Source: CAZHOV01 sp964534315
GTDB taxonomy: Bacteria; Bacteroidota; Bacteroidia; Chitinophagales; Saprospiraceae
Reading direction: 5' to 3'
Assembly: GCA_964534315.1 (NCBI GenBank)
Contig: CAZHOV010000125.1
Coordinates: 1-16,779, forward strand
Length of the DNA stretch: 16,779 nucleotides
In this document: one piece after another, positions 15,636 through 16,779 of the stretch
Position numbering within the stretch: position 1 is the first letter of the stretch
Layout: each line of letters opens with the position of its first letter
Position numbers and translations under genes: made by a program
Notes under the pieces: model-generated
What the model saw: only the letters and a program-made list of their open reading frames with translations
Databases searched by the model: none
What the model was told of the DNA's origin: nothing

Positions 15636-15677
15636 GTAATGAGTATTGGGTAATGAGTCGTGAGTTTTGGGAATTGA
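15636..15677 (+). repeat. six heptanucleotide units downstream of the alkaline phosphatase stop
   Basis: Six contiguous 7-bp words: GTAATGA, GTATTGG, GTAATGA, GTCGTGA, GTTTTGG and GAATTGA. All fit G-N-N-N-T-G-R. The first begins 3 nt after the gene's stop codon and the words read in the gene's sense direction. Confidence 0.85.
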
Positions 15678-15702
15678 GAAAGAAACCTACAACTCACGAC
15701 TC
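15655..15702. terminator. hairpin formed by the two converging heptad arrays
   Basis: A perfect 12-bp stem (GAGTCGTGAGTT, 15655-15666, with AACTCACGACTC, 15691-15702) and a 24-nt loop between convergent genes. There is no T run on either side, so it may act as a 3' roadblock or RNA-end hairpin rather than a classical terminator. Alternative registers with the other ACTCACG copies are possible. Confidence 0.5.
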
Positions 15703-15712
15703 ACGACTCACG
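15692..15712 (-). repeat. three identical heptanucleotides at the 3' end of the ALDH gene
   Basis: ACTCACG three times in perfect tandem; in the sense of the minus-strand ALDH gene this is CGTGAGT, that is, GTCGTGA in the register used for the other arrays. The ALDH stop codon (15714-15716) starts 1 nt after the last unit. Confidence 0.9.
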
Positions 15713-15713
15713 A

Positions 15714-16779
15714 CTATTCAAGCTCAAACTTAATACCTTGTGCCAGGGGCACTTCAGCGCTATAGTTAACCGTATTGGTTTGTCGGCGCATGTAAGCTTT
15801 CCAGGCATCCGAACCACTTTCGCGGCCTCCGCCAGTTTCTTTTTCACCGCCGAAAGCACCTCCGATCTCGGCACCGCTGGTTCCGATATTGACGTTGGCA
15901 ATTCCGCAATCTGACCCGTTGGGAGAAAGGAAAAACTCGGCTTCTTTGAGGCTATCAGTCATGATAGCAGAAGATAAGCCTTGCGGAACATTGTTGTGAA
16001 TAGCCATCGCCTCGTCAATATCCTTATATTTCATCATATATAAGATAGGTGCAAAGGTTTCTTCCTTGACAATATCAAAGGAGGATTTTACTTCGGCGAT
16101 GCAAGGCTTTACGTAGCAGCCGCTTTCATATCCGGCGCCTTCCAACACTCCGCCTTCAACAGCGAATTTACCACCCTCTTTCTTGATCGCTTCAATAGCA
16201 TTCAGGTAGTTCTGAACTGAATCTTTATCGATGAGCGGACCGACGTGGTTATTTTCATCCAACGGATCGCCAATGCGTAATTGCTTGTAGGCATTAGCCA
16301 ATTTATCGCGCAGGGTGTCATAAACACTTTCGTGTACGATCAGGCGCCGCGTACTCGTACATCGCTGACCCGCAGTCCCTACGGCACCAAACAGCGCTCC
16401 GGTAAGTACAAGGTCCATGTTCGCATTAGGCGTAACGATAATGCCATTGTTTCCGCCCAATTCGAGAATGGTTTTTCCCAATCGTTGCGCAACAGTAGCG
16501 CCGACGATCTTTCCCATGCGGATGCTTCCGGTAGCAGAAACAAGGGGCACTCTGGTATCAGTGGTCAGATACTCCCCTACTTTGTAATCGCCAACGATTA
16601 CGTTGGAGACCCCTTCAGGAGCGTTATTCGCGCGGAGTACGTTATTGAGAATATTCTGGCAGGCTACAGCACAAAGCGGTGTTTTTTCCGAAGGTTTCCA
16701 TACAACGACATCTCCGCAAACCATAGCGATCATGGCATTCCACGACCAGACCGCAACCGGAAAATTGAAGGCGGAGATC
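15714..16779 (-). CDS. ALDH7-type aldehyde dehydrogenase (L-piperidine-6-carboxylate / aminoadipate-semialdehyde dehydrogenase, AmaB-like), 5' end outside the window
   Basis: The frame is open to the right edge; its first visible residues (ISAFNFPVAVWSWNAM) match the cofactor-domain segment of ALDH7, so roughly the first third of a protein of about 510 residues is missing and the Met at 16733 is internal. Signatures are WKPSEKTPL, ATGSIRMGK, ELGGNN (general-base Glu), GQRCTSTRRLIVHES (catalytic Cys) and the ALDH7-specific SGAEIGGAFGGEKETGGG with RESGSDAWKAYMRR. ALDH7 enzymes oxidise aminoadipate semialdehyde (in equilibrium with piperideine-6-carboxylate) with NAD+ in lysine breakdown, and also protect against other aldehydes. 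No other lysine-catabolism gene is in view. The 3' end abuts a heptad repeat and converges on the alkaline phosphatase gene. Confidence 0.93.
   Translation of the reverse strand, partial: ISAFNFPVAVWSWNAMIAMVCGDVVVWKPSEKTPLCAVACQNILNNVLRANNAPEGVSNVIVGDYKVGEYLTTDTRVPLVSATGSIRMGKIVGATVAQRLGKTILELGGNNGIIVTPNANMDLVLTGALFGAVGTAGQRCTSTRRLIVHESVYDTLRDKLANAYKQLRIGDPLDENNHVGPLIDKDSVQNYLNAIEAIKKEGGKFAVEGGVLEGAGYESGCYVKPCIAEVKSSFDIVKEETFAPILYMMKYKDIDEAMAIHNNVPQGLSSAIMTDSLKEAEFFLSPNGSDCGIANVNIGTSGAEIGGAFGGEKETGGGRESGSDAWKAYMRRQTNTVNYSAEVPLAQGIKFELE

Overview
The window looks like chromosomal DNA of a marine- or soil-type Bacteroidota, perhaps of the Saprospiria/Lewinella kind; that finer placement is inference. 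The evidence is a type IX secretion sorting domain on the largest protein, TAnnTTTG-type promoter boxes, a YpdA-family reductase, a DUF6702 protein, few Shine-Dalgarno sites, and moderate G+C with AT-rich spacers. No phage, plasmid, CRISPR, rRNA or tRNA gene was seen.

Layout. Positions 94-918 (-) encode an exported WG-repeat protein. Positions 1159-6042 (-) encode a 1627-residue secreted protein that joins a choice-of-anchor-I propeller, a phytase-type esterase-like domain, a 5'-nucleotidase-like metallophosphoesterase with altered metal ligands, and a T9SS tail. Two hairpin terminators lie between these genes. On the + strand come a HupE/UreJ membrane protein, a DUF6702 protein and yidD (6393-7860). 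A 16-bp perfect hairpin ends this run and separates it from a convergent ECF sigma factor (7895-8476, -). A YpdA-like flavoprotein (8771-9760, -) diverges from a membrane-anchored glucosaminidase-like protein (9856-10605, +). The latter has a textbook Bacteroidota promoter overlapped by GTTTTAAA repeats, and it carries His where the family has its catalytic Glu.

Positions 10606-12638 are the least conventional part. A Cys-rich exported miniprotein and a lipoprotein form a two-gene minus-strand unit. Behind it lies the 13-codon tail of a vanished lipoprotein paralogue with its own hairpin. The 1.06 kb upstream hold no intact gene, but do contain a (TAA)9 microsatellite, a decayed minus-strand reading frame, a REP-like palindrome and a heptanucleotide repeat array. 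Housekeeping genes follow: an SH3-domain membrane protein (-), dprA (+), a lipoprotein alkaline phosphatase (+) and, running off the right edge, an ALDH7-type dehydrogenase (-).

How the genes fit together. The alkaline phosphatase and the 5'-nucleotidase/phytase-like protein are both exported and could both release phosphate from organic esters. Otherwise the window is a patchwork of one- to three-gene units closed by hairpins. The most unusual signal is a 7-bp-periodic repeat (G-N-N-N-T-G-A) that starts at the stop codons of three separate genes, in the sense direction each time, and places stop codons in every frame. It may be a class of 3'-end element comparable to cyanobacterial heptanucleotide STRRs.
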